64,000 nt of DNA from Runella defluvii (GCF_014195535.1 NZ_JACIBY010000008.1:1-64000); one strand, 5' to 3'. Positions 8,500-18,432 are shown, numbered from the stretch's first letter. Program-made: numbers and translations. Notes: generated from the sequence alone by a model not told the origin.

Positions 8500-10623
8500 A
8501 TGAAAAAACGATTACGTGAGTTGTTGTTGTGTAGCCTACTGTTTTCTACACCTTATTGGGCTTTTGCTATCCACATCGTTGGTGGAAATTTTGGAATGAA
8601 ATCGTTGCCTCAAAGAGGTTTTTACCAAATCAATTTGACGCTTTTTTTTGATGTAGAAGGCAGTGTCACTATTTCAAATGCCGAGACAACCGCCAGTTGT
8701 AGTATTCGTTCGATTGCCGATGGGCGCATTGTCCGAAGTTTTACCATGACCCGTCAACGGTTTGAACCTCTAGTGTATAAAAATGCCATCTGCGTGCAAC
8801 AAGGCAAATTACGAACCGCAACGGGCTATTTCTCCCAAGAACTTTTTTTAGACCCTGCCGTTTACAACCAGCCACAAGGGTATTTGCTTATTTTTACCAA
8901 TTGCTGTCGTAATCAAGCGATTTCTAATATTCAAAATCCTATTAATTCTGAAGGGGTAATCACGTTACAATTTCCCGCTATTATGCAAAATGGCGCGGAA
9001 TTTCGTAACTCTTCTCCCGATTTTGGCCTTCCAAACGGTGATTATATTTGTATCAATAAGCCTTTTGATTTTAATTCGATGGCGACCGATGCCGATGGCG
9101 ACGAACTGCGGTATTCGATGGTCACTCCTTACGGAAAAATAGACATAAACAATAGTTTTCAGGAGGTACGATGGGCGGCGGGATTGGGTTTGTCCAACGT
9201 GATTCCTGGGCCACGGCCTCCCGTAGTTAACCCTCGAACGGGCCTGATGTCACTGACGGCTAATCGGCCAGGCTTGTATGTTTTTACTATTTTGGTAGAA
9301 GAATACCGAGCTGGAAAACGAATCGGTTTTGTTCGGCGCGATTTTCAGTTGCCAGTGGTTGACTGTCAGCGTAGTACACTTCCTGAGCCTCCTATTTATA
9401 CTTCTACTTCCCCCAATCAAACGGTTCAAGAGTTAGAGCTGTGCGAAGGGGCTTCGGTCACGTTAGCTACTGCGGAAAAAAGCGATTATGCGTACCAATG
9501 GCAAAGAGACAATGCCAATTTGACGGGAGCCAATTCGACTTCATTGCTTGTCACTCAGCCAGGAGATTATCGTGTTATTGTCAGCTCGGCCCTTGTGTGT
9601 GCAGGAGATACCAATTCACTGATTGTAAAGGTAAAAAAAGCGCCTTCTCCCATCATCCAACTCAGTCCGACGGATACATTGCGTCTTTGTGCGGCTGAAA
9701 ATGGTGAATTGCGCGTAACGGAATCCTCCAATTATCAATACAAATGGTATAAGAATGGCGAAGTGATTGTAGGACAAGAAAAGTCAACCTTGAATGTCCA
9801 ATCAGCAGGGACGTATAGTGTTCAGGTTACTACCCAACTTCGACCCAATTGCCCTGTTTCTGCTTGGGATACCGTGCAGGTGGTCACAGCGGCAATTGTT
9901 ACTTTTGATTCCTTGGGTACAGTGTGTTTTAGCGATTCGGGAGTGGTGCCGTTGCGGGTATCTCCTGCGGGAGGCATTTTTGTTGGAAAAGGAGTGGAAG
10001 CCAACAGTATGAAGGTCAAAGACGTTGGAGTAGGGACACATACGGTAAGCTACGAGCTCAAAGACCCTGCTACGGGTTGTATTGGTAAGCAAACCCGTTC
10101 GTTGGTTGTGCTGCCCCTTCCCGAAATCAACCTTGCGACCTCTCAAAGCGTTGCTCAAGGCGAAAATGTTACGCTAAAACCCCAAACGAAAGACCCAATC
10201 AATGAACAATTTCAATGGTCTCCTGCGGAAGGGCTGGATGACCCATTTTCTCCAACGCCAACTGTGTCGGTGCAACAAAATAGGACTTATAGCCTTCGAG
10301 TGACTGATAAAAACGGATGTGTCAATCAGGCAGCAATTAGGCTTGTTTTTTCCAATCTAATTCTAATCCCCGATGTGTTTTCTCCCAATGGCGACGGGGT
10401 AAATGACCGTTTGGAGATTAAAAAGAATGGTGATTTTCCCAGCCTTGAGCTGTTTATTTACAATCGGTGGGGGGAGTTATTGTTTTATGAAAAAGATGCC
10501 TACCAAAATTCGTGGGATGGTACCTACCGTGAGAAGCGGGTTCAAGCAGGCATCTACAGTTATGTCATTCAAAACGTGGAAAAGGGGGTGAAGCAAGCGG
10601 GTCGCCTTTGGGTGCTGTATTGA
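8500..10623 (+). CDS. T9SS type B (gliding-motility-associated C-terminal) secreted protein
   Basis: About 707 residues from the ATG at 8500; an in-frame TTG 6 bp earlier is less likely. Signal peptide KRLRELLLCSLLFSTPYWAFA, then an N-terminal beta domain beginning IHIVGGNFGMK with a GDYICINKPFDFNSMATDADGDEL-like cadherin/calcium-type block near residues 180-205 (key residues DADGDE). Ig-like modules follow (YQWQRDNANL, YKWYKNGEV). The C-terminus is the CHU_C/type B domain: IPDVFSPNGDGVNDRLEI, FIYNRWGELLFY, GIYSYVI. In the family this domain secretes the protein through T9SS and anchors it via SprF-like partners, here not present. It is a clear paralog of the gene at 46872-49265. Confidence 0.9.
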   Translation: MKKRLRELLLCSLLFSTPYWAFAIHIVGGNFGMKSLPQRGFYQINLTLFFDVEGSVTISNAETTASCSIRSIADGRIVRSFTMTRQRFEPLVYKNAICVQQGKLRTATGYFSQELFLDPAVYNQPQGYLLIFTNCCRNQAISNIQNPINSEGVITLQFPAIMQNGAEFRNSSPDFGLPNGDYICINKPFDFNSMATDADGDELRYSMVTPYGKIDINNSFQEVRWAAGLGLSNVIPGPRPPVVNPRTGLMSLTANRPGLYVFTILVEEYRAGKRIGFVRRDFQLPVVDCQRSTLPEPPIYTSTSPNQTVQELELCEGASVTLATAEKSDYAYQWQRDNANLTGANSTSLLVTQPGDYRVIVSSALVCAGDTNSLIVKVKKAPSPIIQLSPTDTLRLCAAENGELRVTESSNYQYKWYKNGEVIVGQEKSTLNVQSAGTYSVQVTTQLRPNCPVSAWDTVQVVTAAIVTFDSLGTVCFSDSGVVPLRVSPAGGIFVGKGVEANSMKVKDVGVGTHTVSYELKDPATGCIGKQTRSLVVLPLPEINLATSQSVAQGENVTLKPQTKDPINEQFQWSPAEGLDDPFSPTPTVSVQQNRTYSLRVTDKNGCVNQAAIRLVFSNLILIPDVFSPNGDGVNDRLEIKKNGDFPSLELFIYNRWGELLFYEKDAYQNSWDGTYREKRVQAGIYSYVIQNVEKGVKQAGRLWVLY

Positions 10624-10682
10624 TGTATCAAAAATCAATATGTTCGTAAACCTCATCCAAACGCAACGTAACGCCTAGCGGA

Positions 10683-10866
10683 TAGGTTGAGTGCATTGAA
10701 ATAAAAAGCTAGTATTGATTGCTCCAGAGGAGCTACATCTTCGTAGCAAAAATGAATCAGGCCTTAAATCAAGCCCCATCGGGGTGGCATCTTTCACTGA
10801 ACATCGGCCGCATTCTACTACAAAGGTTTCGCCTCTCCGAGGCTGTTTTTAAAAATGTTTAACCTG
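10683..10866. mobile_element. MITE-like palindromic element, copy 1 (older)
   Basis: 184 bp between degenerate ends AGGTTGAGTGCATTGAAA and TTTAAAAATGTTTAACCTG. Internal landmarks shared with the copies at 32130 and 45475 are the hairpin GCTCCAGAGGAGC, the words CTACATCTTCGTAG and CTACAAAGGTTTCGCC, and the hairpin GCCTCTCCGAGGC. It also carries a central segment (GGCATCTTTCACTGAACATC) related to the palindrome inside copy 2. Target duplication is not convincing (CCTAGCGGA versus CCTAATAAA). It fills most of the gap between two convergent genes. Confidence 0.75.
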
Positions 10867-10917
10867 CCTAATAAACAAGGTTCTTTCGATTAGTTGGTGA
10901 TTTTGTTCTGAACAAAA

Positions 10918-10968
10918 ATCGGGTTGTGAGCAACCCGATTCACTTGTTACTAGCAACCCGACTCACTT
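10918..10968. repeat. CGGGTTG palindrome, copy 2, plus half copy
   Basis: ATCGGGTTG (10918-10926), loop TGAG, CAACCCGAT (10931-10939), followed by a half copy AGCAACCCGACTCACTT ending 3 bp before the stop of the minus-strand CoA-transferase gene. Lies between convergent genes and could act as part of a bidirectional terminator, although no long T-run is present. Confidence 0.75.
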
Positions 10969-10970
10969 AT

Positions 10971-12257
10971 TTACAACGCTTTAAATCGCTCAAAACAGGC
11001 TTTTTCAAGCCCTTCGCGGTCGTCAGGATGGGCAATGTCGATGAGGGCTTTGGCACGTTGACGGAGGTTTTTGCCAAACAAATAGGCCGAACCGTATTCC
11101 GTAATGATGTAGTGCGCATGGGCGCGGGTCGTGACCACACCAGCCCCTTGTTTGAGGAAAGGAACAATGCGCGATACGCCTTTTTGAGTCCGCGATGGCA
11201 GGGCAATAATGGGTTTCCCGCCCTGACTCAACGCTGCTCCCCGCATAAAATCCATTTGTCCACCCACGCCCGAATACTGATAAGTACCGATGGAATCAGA
11301 GCAAATTTGCCCCGTTACATCCACTTCCACGGCGCTGTTGATGGCTACTACTTTGGGATTTTGTTTGATGATGTGCGGGTCGTTGACAAAGTCAATGTCT
11401 AAAAAAGAAAAGGCAGGATTGTCATTGACATAATCATATAACCGCTTGGTACCCAAGGCAAAGCCCGTGACGGTTTTGTTGGGATTGATGACCTTGAATT
11501 TGTTGTTGATGATGTCTTTATCGAACAAATCAATCAACCCATCGCTGAACATTTCGGTATGAACGCCTAAATTTTTGTGGTGGTAGAGGCATTGCAAGAC
11601 GGCATTGGGAATTGACCCAATACCCATTTGCAGGGTGCTACCGTCGTCAATCAATTCGGCGACATATTGGCCAATTTTTTGGTCCACTTCCGTCACTGCG
11701 CCTCCAAATTTTCCTTCGTGCAAAGCGTCTTCGCAATATACCATGGCGTGAAAACGACTGGCGTGAATCATGCCATCGCCGTGGGTGCGGGGCACGTTGG
11801 GGTTGACTTGTGCAATGACGTAGCGGGCGTTGTTGACGGCCGAACGGGCGATGTCAACCGATACCCCTAAGGAGCAATAACCGTGCTGGTCGGGCACCGA
11901 AACGTGGACGATAGCCACATCGACGGGTAGAATTTTTTGGTTGAATAGCTCAGGAATTTCGCTCAAAAAAACGGGTACATAATCCGCTCTACCTTCGTTG
12001 ACGGCTTTGCGAATACTTTCTGAAACAAACAACGAATTGATGTGAAAATGCCCTTCAAATTCGGGTTTATCCACGTACACATCGCCATAAACGGTAATTG
12101 ACACAATTTCTAAGTCGTGCAGACGAGGGGCTTCTTGGGCTAGATGACGAAGTAAAAACGTGGGCGTTTGGGCACTTCCGTGAACAAAGACACGGTTGCC
12201 AGACTGAATGCAAGAAAGGGCTTCTTGGGGCGAGACGTAACTGATTTTAGGTCGCAA
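10971..12257 (-). CDS. Acetyl-CoA hydrolase/transferase family protein (4-hydroxybutyrate CoA-transferase-like)
   Basis: A 428-residue class I CoA-transferase. The N-terminal half begins KISYVSPQEALSCIQSGNRVFVHGSA; the second half has the substrate/CoA loop MGIGSIPNAVL, the catalytic glutamate in HTEMFSDGLIDL and the glycine-rich SGVGGQMDFMRGAALS. The length fits the Cat1/AbfT group (about 430), which moves CoA between acetate and other acids such as succinate or 4-hydroxybutyrate. Substrate cannot be read from sequence. It stands alone, facing the S9 peptidase gene on the other side. Confidence 0.85.
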   Translation of the reverse strand: MRPKISYVSPQEALSCIQSGNRVFVHGSAQTPTFLLRHLAQEAPRLHDLEIVSITVYGDVYVDKPEFEGHFHINSLFVSESIRKAVNEGRADYVPVFLSEIPELFNQKILPVDVAIVHVSVPDQHGYCSLGVSVDIARSAVNNARYVIAQVNPNVPRTHGDGMIHASRFHAMVYCEDALHEGKFGGAVTEVDQKIGQYVAELIDDGSTLQMGIGSIPNAVLQCLYHHKNLGVHTEMFSDGLIDLFDKDIINNKFKVINPNKTVTGFALGTKRLYDYVNDNPAFSFLDIDFVNDPHIIKQNPKVVAINSAVEVDVTGQICSDSIGTYQYSGVGGQMDFMRGAALSQGGKPIIALPSRTQKGVSRIVPFLKQGAGVVTTRAHAHYIITEYGSAYLFGKNLRQRAKALIDIAHPDDREGLEKACFERFKAL

Positions 12258-12471
12258 GGTGTGAGTGAGTTGGTTCTTGGAACAATGCTAATTACCTATC
12301 GTTGCTAAAAAAATGATGTTGGTCAGAACTACTCTTTCCAAAGCCGTTTTTCGACTTTTTATCTACGCAAAGCCCAAGTAGGTCATCATTTTGTAAAAGA
12401 ATGGGTAATTTTTGTTTGTTTTGGTAATTTAACGTCCCTATTCAAACACTAACTCTTCATCTAATAACCCT

Positions 12472-14826
12472 ATGAGCCAAATTTTCCGCGCATTGTCACT
12501 TTGTTGCGCTGTTGTGGTGAGTTCATCTTCGTTGTTTGCCCAAAAACTCGCCCCCCTTTCTGTTGAAAAAATCATGCGTGACCCCAAATGGATGGGTGTA
12601 GCGCCTACCAACCCAGTGTGGAGCGAAGATGGTAGCAAAGTTTACTTTAGCTGGAATCCAGACAAGACCACCAGCGATTCGTTGTATGTCTATGAAGTCG
12701 CCTCAAAACAAACCCGCAAAGTAACGCCCCAAGAGCGTCGCGCTTTGCCAGGCCAATTTGGGGGAGCATACAATCGGGCGTTTACCCAAAAATTATATGC
12801 TAAAAATGGTGATTTATTTTGGTTGGATATCAAAACAAACCAAACTCGTCAGTTGACCAATACCGTTGAAAATGAGTCGGGTGTGACTTTTAGCGGTGAT
12901 GAAACCAAAGCCGTTTTTCGCCGTGGATTAAACTTGTTTGCGCTGACGTTGACTACAGGAGAGTTGGTACAATTGACCAATTTTCAAGCAGGCAACAAAC
13001 GTCCAGAAGCCGCAACTGGTGAGCAAGAAAAATGGCTAAAAGCTGACCAATTGGCGATGTTTGAGATTTTAAAAGAACGTTCAGACAAGAAGAAAGAAGG
13101 CGATAAAATTGCTAAAGCCGACCTGCCAAAACGCCCGAAAGAAATTTACACGGGAGAAGCCCAGGTCGATAATGTAACGCTTGCCCCTAAGAGTAACTTT
13201 ATTACGTATCGTACCGTAAAAGCAGCGGCAGGAACGAAGCCGACGATTGTGCCCAACTACGTTACTGAATCGGGTTTTACCGAAGATATTTCTGCGCGGA
13301 CGAAAGTAGGGGTGGCCCAACCAACGTCGCAATTGTTTGTCTATAACATCGCGCGCGATACGGTTTTGGAGGTTTCGACCAAAGACCTGACGGGTATCAA
13401 CGATAAACCCGACTATTTGAAAGATTACAAACAAGACACCACCAAAGCGAAAAAGCCAGCGGCGCGCAAAGTGAATTTTATGAGCTTGTCGTGGTCAGAA
13501 GATGGCAAGTATGCGGTCGTGATGGTGCGTTCGCAAGACAACAAAGACCGCTGGATTGCGTTGTTGGATCCTGCAACGGCTAAATTAAAAACCCTTGACC
13601 GCGTTCGCGACGAAGCGTGGGTGGGTGGCCCAGGAAGTTTTTGGTTAAATTGGATTGACAATGAGACGATTGTGTTTCATTCGGAAGCGAATACTGGTTA
13701 CTCACATTTATACAGCGTCAACGTAGCCAACGGTACGCGTAAAACGTTGACGTCGGGGAAATTTGAAGTGCAGCAAGCACAACTCTCGCGCGATAAAAAG
13801 TCGATTTATTTTACCTCAAACGAAGTCCACCCTGGCGAGCAGCATTTCTACAAAATGTCGGTAGCAGGAGGTGAGCGCACGGCACTGACCAAAATGACAG
13901 GCAGCAACGACGCAACGCTTTCGCCCGATGAGTCTAAACTTTTGATTCGTTTTTCGTCGAGTACACAGCCTTGGGAGCTGTATTTGCAAGATAACCAGCC
14001 CAGTGCGACTCCTGCCAAAATTACCAACTCCACTTCGGAAGAGTTTCGCAGCTATGCTTGGCGCGAGCCACAGATTGTGACGGTTAAAGCCACCGACGGT
14101 ACCGACGTATATGCACGTTTGTACGTTCCGAAAAAGAAAAACGGCGCGGCGGTGATTTTCGTGCACGGTGCGGGTTATTTGCAAAATGCCCACAAATGGT
14201 GGAGCCAATATTTCAGAGAGTATATGTTCCACAACTTGTTGGTGGACATGGGTTATACGGTGCTTGACATGGATTACCGCGCTTCGGCAGGCTACGGCCG
14301 CGACGTGCGCACAGGGATTTACCGTTTTATGGGTGGAAAAGACCTTGACGATAACGTGGACGGCGCCAAGTATTTGGTTGAAAAACACGGTATCAATGCC
14401 AAACGCATTGGTATTTATGGCGGGTCGTACGGTGGTTTTATTACGTTGATGGCGATGTTTACCAAGCCTGGTGTTTTTGCGGCAGGCGCAGCGCTTCGTC
14501 CCGTGACCGATTGGGCAGCCTATAATCACGGTTATACGGCCAACATCCTAAATGAACCCCAAACCGATTCGTTGGCGTACCGTCGTAGTTCGCCTATTTA
14601 CCATGCCGCAGGTTTGCAAGGACATTTGTTGATTTGCCACGGAATGGTCGATGTCAACGTGCACATTCAGGACTCGTACCGTTTGGCGCAGCGCTTGATT
14701 GAGTTGAAAAAAGAAAACTGGGAAATGGCCTCGTACCCGATGGAAGACCACGGTTTTGTAGAACCCACCAGCTGGATGGACGAGTACAAACGTATCTTGA
14801 AGTTGTTTCAGGAGAAGTTGAAATAG
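12472..14826 (+). CDS. Secreted S9-family (prolyl oligopeptidase/DPP IV-like) peptidase
   Basis: 784 residues with a signal peptide (ALSLCCAVVVSSSSLFAQ). A beta-propeller covers about residues 30-520 (for example PVWSEDGSKVYFSW, LSWSEDGKYAVVMV, DATLSPDESKLLIRF). The C-terminal alpha/beta-hydrolase domain carries the triad: Ser652 in GIYGGSYGGF, Asp727 in HGMVDVNVH, His760 in MEDHGFVEP. Enzymes of this group cleave dipeptides or oligopeptides, often after proline, in the periplasm. It is monocistronic by position. Confidence 0.9.
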   Translation: MSQIFRALSLCCAVVVSSSSLFAQKLAPLSVEKIMRDPKWMGVAPTNPVWSEDGSKVYFSWNPDKTTSDSLYVYEVASKQTRKVTPQERRALPGQFGGAYNRAFTQKLYAKNGDLFWLDIKTNQTRQLTNTVENESGVTFSGDETKAVFRRGLNLFALTLTTGELVQLTNFQAGNKRPEAATGEQEKWLKADQLAMFEILKERSDKKKEGDKIAKADLPKRPKEIYTGEAQVDNVTLAPKSNFITYRTVKAAAGTKPTIVPNYVTESGFTEDISARTKVGVAQPTSQLFVYNIARDTVLEVSTKDLTGINDKPDYLKDYKQDTTKAKKPAARKVNFMSLSWSEDGKYAVVMVRSQDNKDRWIALLDPATAKLKTLDRVRDEAWVGGPGSFWLNWIDNETIVFHSEANTGYSHLYSVNVANGTRKTLTSGKFEVQQAQLSRDKKSIYFTSNEVHPGEQHFYKMSVAGGERTALTKMTGSNDATLSPDESKLLIRFSSSTQPWELYLQDNQPSATPAKITNSTSEEFRSYAWREPQIVTVKATDGTDVYARLYVPKKKNGAAVIFVHGAGYLQNAHKWWSQYFREYMFHNLLVDMGYTVLDMDYRASAGYGRDVRTGIYRFMGGKDLDDNVDGAKYLVEKHGINAKRIGIYGGSYGGFITLMAMFTKPGVFAAGAALRPVTDWAAYNHGYTANILNEPQTDSLAYRRSSPIYHAAGLQGHLLICHGMVDVNVHIQDSYRLAQRLIELKKENWEMASYPMEDHGFVEPTSWMDEYKRILKLFQEKLK

Positions 14827-14838
14827 GGGTTCAAATTA

Positions 14839-14878
14839 GCCTCGGCGAGGCGCCACGTTTGTAGCATCTCGCCGAGGC
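14839..14878. terminator. Hairpin after the S9 peptidase gene
   Basis: GCCTCGGCGAG (14839-14849) pairs exactly with CTCGCCGAGGC (14868-14878) over an 18-nt loop, 12 bp past the stop. There is no T-run after it, so its terminator role is uncertain. The GCCTCGSCGAGGC core and the neighbouring TTTGTAG word resemble the inner part of the MITE family, but the terminal repeats are missing. Confidence 0.5.
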
Positions 14879-14912
14879 ACAACATTTCAATTATTTATGA
14901 TAGTTTTGTTTT

Positions 14913-15725
14913 ATGAATTCAAAACGTAAACCAAGCAGACGACAATCCTCACAGTACGATAAAGTTTTTAAAGAAAATATTGAGGCCGTAATATCAAGTA
15001 TCATGCAAAACTTACTTGGCATTACGGCCGTTTCTTTAGAAGAGCTGCCCGACGATATTCAACATACCAAAGAAAGAAAGCCTGATGTACTCAAAAAAGT
15101 GACAGATAGTCAAGGGAATGTTTTTGTACTTCAAATAGAATTTCAGGTAGTTGATGAGCCTGAAATGGTTTATCGTATGCTTGAATATAAGGCTATGCTT
15201 TTGAGAAAATACAAAATTAATGTTGAGCAATTTGTTATTTATATTGGAAAAGGAGAGCCTAGAATGATGACTCAATTCAAAAGTAAAGGAATTGATTTTG
15301 AGTATCAACTTCGTTCAATTAAAGCGGTTGATTATCAACTTTTCCTAAAATCGAGTAAGCCAGAAGAAATTGTATTCGCTGTATTGAGCAATTTTGGCGA
15401 AGATAAGCCTAAAGTTGCTATCGAAAAGATAATTGAGCGGCTTGAAGAAACTATTGAAAACGATTTATCGTTAAAAAAGTACATCAATCAGTTACGGATA
15501 TTAGCGGAATTGCGTAAATTAGACCTTAAGATAGATGAAATCATGGAAAGCATAGCCAAGTACTTGAATGAAGAAAATGACTACTTTGTCGTTAAAGCCA
15601 AAAGAAAAATGGTTGAAAAATTATTGACTAAAACAAATCATACAATAGCTGAAATTGCAGAGTTTGCGAGTGTGACGATAGACTTCGTAATTGGTATCAA
15701 GCAAAAACTCTCAGCCGATAAGTAA
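14913..15725 (+). CDS. Rpn-family recombination-promoting nuclease / PD-(D/E)XK putative transposase
   Basis: 270 residues. The N-terminal half matches the Rpn/PDDEXK_2 family: YDKVFKENIEAVISSIMQNL, then the nuclease core KPDVLKKVTDSQGNVFVLQI continuing into EFQ, and the MVYRMLEYKAMLLRKY helix. Asp in KPD and the E-x-Q of IEFQ are the expected metal-site residues. In Escherichia coli Rpn proteins promote RecA-independent recombination and cleave DNA. The gene is visibly richer in A+T than the flanking peptidase genes, which supports recent transfer, but no terminal repeats or target duplication were found around it. Confidence 0.85.
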   Translation: MNSKRKPSRRQSSQYDKVFKENIEAVISSIMQNLLGITAVSLEELPDDIQHTKERKPDVLKKVTDSQGNVFVLQIEFQVVDEPEMVYRMLEYKAMLLRKYKINVEQFVIYIGKGEPRMMTQFKSKGIDFEYQLRSIKAVDYQLFLKSSKPEEIVFAVLSNFGEDKPKVAIEKIIERLEETIENDLSLKKYINQLRILAELRKLDLKIDEIMESIAKYLNEENDYFVVKAKRKMVEKLLTKTNHTIAEIAEFASVTIDFVIGIKQKLSADK

Positions 15726-15849
15726 TTGGCCTTGACAGCATTCTTCCTACTGGCTGTATACTTCTGATAGTAAATACACATTAAAATCGCTGGTACTTCA
15801 TCTTTAAATGAGTGAAGTACCATTTTTGTTTTATCACCAAACTAATCAC

Positions 15850-17727
15850 ATGAGAAAACTCAATTACCTTCTCGTTGTCACACTTCTTGTTTCGCTTGGC
15901 ACCAGAGCGCAGGATGAAATCTTAAAAAAACTCGAAGCCATAGCGGTCATCGACCAAAAAGTGATGATGCCCATGCGCGATGGCGTTCGGTTGGCAACCG
16001 ACATTTATCGTCCCAAAGGCGATAAACCCGTCCCCATTATTTTTTCACGAACACCCTATAATTTTAACTCGTGGGGGAACGGTGAAATGCGTACAGGAAC
16101 CTACCAAGCGGCCTACGAAGCTGTTCGCAGAGGATATGCGTATGTGGTTCAGAATGAGCGCGGTCGTTTTTTCTCGGAAGGTACGTGGGACATTTTAGGT
16201 ACACCGCTGACGGATGGCTACGACGCTTTTGAATGGATGTCGAAACAACCGTGGAGCAATGGTAAAATCGGGACGTTGGGTTGTTCTTCTACGGCGGAAT
16301 GGCAGATGGCCGTGGCGTCGCTCAACCACCCTGCTCATACCGCCATGATTCCCCAAGGATTTGGCGCGGGAGTGGGCAAAGTAGGAGAATTTTGGGAGCA
16401 GGGCAACTGGTATCGTGGGGGAGCGCAACAAATGCTGTTCACGGCTTGGTTGTACGGTACTCAAAACGACGTCATTCGCCCCGAATTTCCTAAAAATGCT
16501 ACCCAAGAGCAGCTCGTGCGCGTATCACGCTATTTTGATTTAGCGACCGAAATGCCTCCCGTCGATTGGTCGAAAGCCCTGCGTCACTTGCCCGTTTCGG
16601 ACATTATCAAAAACGTGAATGGACAACAGGGTGTGTATGAAAACATGATTCGCCGCAAACCCAATGACCCTGAGTGGTTTAAAGGTGGGTTGTATCACGA
16701 TAATATGCCGTTCACTAAGCCAAGTTACTGGTTTGTGTCGTGGTACGATGTGTCGTCGAGCCCAAATTTGGCGTTGTTCAACCACGTTCGTAAAAATGCC
16801 AAAACCAAAGAAATTGCGGATAACCAGTTTTTAGTCATTGCTCCGACACTCCACTGTGCCTACAAACGCGCATCTGAAAACACCATCGTGGGCGAACGTA
16901 GCGTGGGTGATGCCCGTTTGGACTACGACAGCATGACCTACGGCTGGTTTGACCTTCATTTGAAAGGAGAAGCTAATGGTTTTGCCGAAAAAACGCCCCG
17001 CGTTAAGTACTACACCATGGGTTCAAACAAATGGCAATCGTCGGATACGTGGCCGCCTGCCAGTGCCGAAATGACGACCTATTATTTGAATAGCGGTGGC
17101 CGTGCCAATAGCTTGCACGGAGACGGGAAATTGACGACGCAGCCTTTGACGAAAGACGATAAAATGGACTCATTCACCTATGACCCAGCGTATCCAGTGC
17201 CTTCGTACGGTGGAAATGTGTGTTGTACGGGCAATGCCGTTCAGGGTGGTTCGTTTGACCAACACCAAATGGAATCGCGGAATGATATTTTGGTTTACAC
17301 GACAGAACCGTTCAAAGATGGGGTAGAAGTGACGGGTTCGATCGAAACGACGTTGTACGTGTCTTCGGATGCGAAGGATACCGATTTTACGGTGAAAATC
17401 TTGGATGTATATCCTGATGGCAAAGCGTATAATTTGGACGAAACCATTTTGCGCGCTCGTTACCGTGAAGGTTTTGACAAAGAGGTAATGATGGAAAAAG
17501 GCAAAGTCTATAAACTTACCCTCAGCCCGATGTCCACTTCCAACTATTTTGCCCCAGGTCATAGCATTCGGATTGAGGTTTCGAGCAGTAATTTTCCTCG
17601 TTTTGAACGAAATTTGAACACAGGTGGTAATAACTATGATGAGAAACAAGGCGTGGTGGCGCATAACCAAATTCACCATTCTACGCTTTACCCGTCACAA
17701 ATCCGTTTGCCAATCGTAAAAAAATAA
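15850..17727 (+). CDS. Secreted CocE/NonD-family hydrolase (S15 X-Pro dipeptidyl-peptidase-like)
   Basis: About 625 residues from the ATG at 15850, which begins a signal peptide ([20 protein letters not shown]); an in-frame ATG 42 bp upstream would place extra polar residues before it. The alpha/beta-hydrolase part has the N-terminal block [18 protein letters not shown] and a nucleophile motif [11 protein letters not shown] with Ser146 in place of the usual GxSYxG. It ends in the galactose-binding jelly roll typical of X-Pro peptidases ([39 protein letters not shown]). Members hydrolyse acyl or peptide bonds; the substrate is unknown. The PPOX gene follows after 4 bp. Confidence 0.9.
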   Translation: MRKLNYLLVVTLLVSLGTRAQDEILKKLEAIAVIDQKVMMPMRDGVRLATDIYRPKGDKPVPIIFSRTPYNFNSWGNGEMRTGTYQAAYEAVRRGYAYVVQNERGRFFSEGTWDILGTPLTDGYDAFEWMSKQPWSNGKIGTLGCSSTAEWQMAVASLNHPAHTAMIPQGFGAGVGKVGEFWEQGNWYRGGAQQMLFTAWLYGTQNDVIRPEFPKNATQEQLVRVSRYFDLATEMPPVDWSKALRHLPVSDIIKNVNGQQGVYENMIRRKPNDPEWFKGGLYHDNMPFTKPSYWFVSWYDVSSSPNLALFNHVRKNAKTKEIADNQFLVIAPTLHCAYKRASENTIVGERSVGDARLDYDSMTYGWFDLHLKGEANGFAEKTPRVKYYTMGSNKWQSSDTWPPASAEMTTYYLNSGGRANSLHGDGKLTTQPLTKDDKMDSFTYDPAYPVPSYGGNVCCTGNAVQGGSFDQHQMESRNDILVYTTEPFKDGVEVTGSIETTLYVSSDAKDTDFTVKILDVYPDGKAYNLDETILRARYREGFDKEVMMEKGKVYKLTLSPMSTSNYFAPGHSIRIEVSSSNFPRFERNLNTGGNNYDEKQGVVAHNQIHHSTLYPSQIRLPIVKK

Positions 17728-17731
17728 CAAC

Positions 17732-18292
17732 GTGGGAAAGTTTTATCCAAAAATCGAAGAAGCGCATCGGGCGTTTGTCGATAAGCAGCACCTATTTTTT
17801 GTCGCTACGGCGCCGAGTAGCACAGAAGGTCATGTCAACCTTTCACCAAAGGGAGTGGACAGTTTTCGAATCCTCTCCGATACGGAAGTGGGATACATGG
17901 ATTTGATAGGAAGTGGAAACGAAACGTCGGCGCATACCCTCGAAAATGGGCGGATTACGTTTATGTTTTGTTCGTTTGATAAAACACCCAATATTTTGCG
18001 CTTCTACGGTCGCGGAAAAGTCGTTTTACCCAATACGCCTGAGTGGGAAAAATACGCCCCGCAGTTTACGACCTATCCAAGTACGCGTCAGCTCATCGTT
18101 GCCGAAATCAACTTGGTGCAAACCTCCTGTGGGTTTGGCATTCCGTTGTTTGACTACGTGGGCGAGCGTTCGATTCACTTTGATTGGGCCGAGAAAAAGG
18201 GGGAAGAGGGATTACGGGACTACGTTGGAGAAAAGAACCTGATTAGCCTCGACGGTCTTCCCACTCATTGGGAGCAAGAATTGGGGAAATAG
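17732..18292 (+). CDS. Pyridoxamine 5'-phosphate oxidase-family flavoprotein
   Basis: 186 residues from a GTG start, 4 bp after the hydrolase stop, so very likely cotranscribed. The split-barrel FMN-binding fold is indicated by HLFFVATAPSSTEGHVNLSPKG, the NETSAHTLENGRITFMFCSF strand pair and ILRFYGRGKVVLP. The sequence belongs to the general PPOX family, not to PdxH itself, whose substrate motifs are absent. These proteins bind FMN, F420 or heme. The function in this pair is not known. A strong terminator follows. Confidence 0.85.
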   Translation: MGKFYPKIEEAHRAFVDKQHLFFVATAPSSTEGHVNLSPKGVDSFRILSDTEVGYMDLIGSGNETSAHTLENGRITFMFCSFDKTPNILRFYGRGKVVLPNTPEWEKYAPQFTTYPSTRQLIVAEINLVQTSCGFGIPLFDYVGERSIHFDWAEKKGEEGLRDYVGEKNLISLDGLPTHWEQELGK

Positions 18293-18308
18293 GGTTTGAT
18301 TTATAGCT

Positions 18309-18347
18309 AGACCTTCCAAGTTTCAAAAACTTGGAAGGTCTTTTTTA
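18309..18347 (+). terminator. Rho-independent terminator after the PPOX gene
   Basis: A perfect 15-bp stem: AGACCTTCCAAGTTT (18309-18323), loop CAA, AAACTTGGAAGGTCT (18327-18341), followed directly by TTTTTT. It belongs to the same AAGTTTCAAAACTT-type hairpin class as those at 36847 and 39211. Confidence 0.9.
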
Positions 18348-18384
18348 TTGATTATATATATTAAAATTATATATGTAATTTATT

Positions 18385-18392
18385 TATCTTTG
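18385..18392 (+). promoter_or_regulatory. Possible -7 box (TATCTTTG) of the TlpA gene
   Basis: TATCTTTG matches the Bacteroidota -7 consensus TAnnTTTG, in a very AT-rich stretch 40 bp before the start codon. No TTTG or TTG is found at the expected -33 distance, so the call is weak. Confidence 0.3.
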
Positions 18393-18432
18393 TTGGTAGT
18401 CAAGGATTTAATGATTATTAAAAAAACGCACT

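Noticed and set aside
10683-10866. Target duplication of MITE copy 1
   Set aside because: The flanks CCTAGCGGA and CCTAATAAA agree at only 5-6 of 9 positions, mainly CCTA; this may be decay or chance, so I do not claim it.
10926-11402. Plus-strand open frame of 158 codons over the CoA-transferase gene
   Set aside because: It is antisense to a clear family member with conserved catalytic residues and shows no recognisable protein pattern.
13816-14529. Minus-strand open frame of 237 codons inside the S9 peptidase gene
   Set aside because: It lies entirely over the catalytic domain of the peptidase; its composition (rich in His, Arg, Val, Cys) is that of an antisense shadow.
14901-14908. TAGTTTTG before the Rpn gene as a -7 promoter box
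   Set aside because: It ends 4 bp before the ATG and has no TTG at the -33 distance; a transcript would start at or after the start codon.
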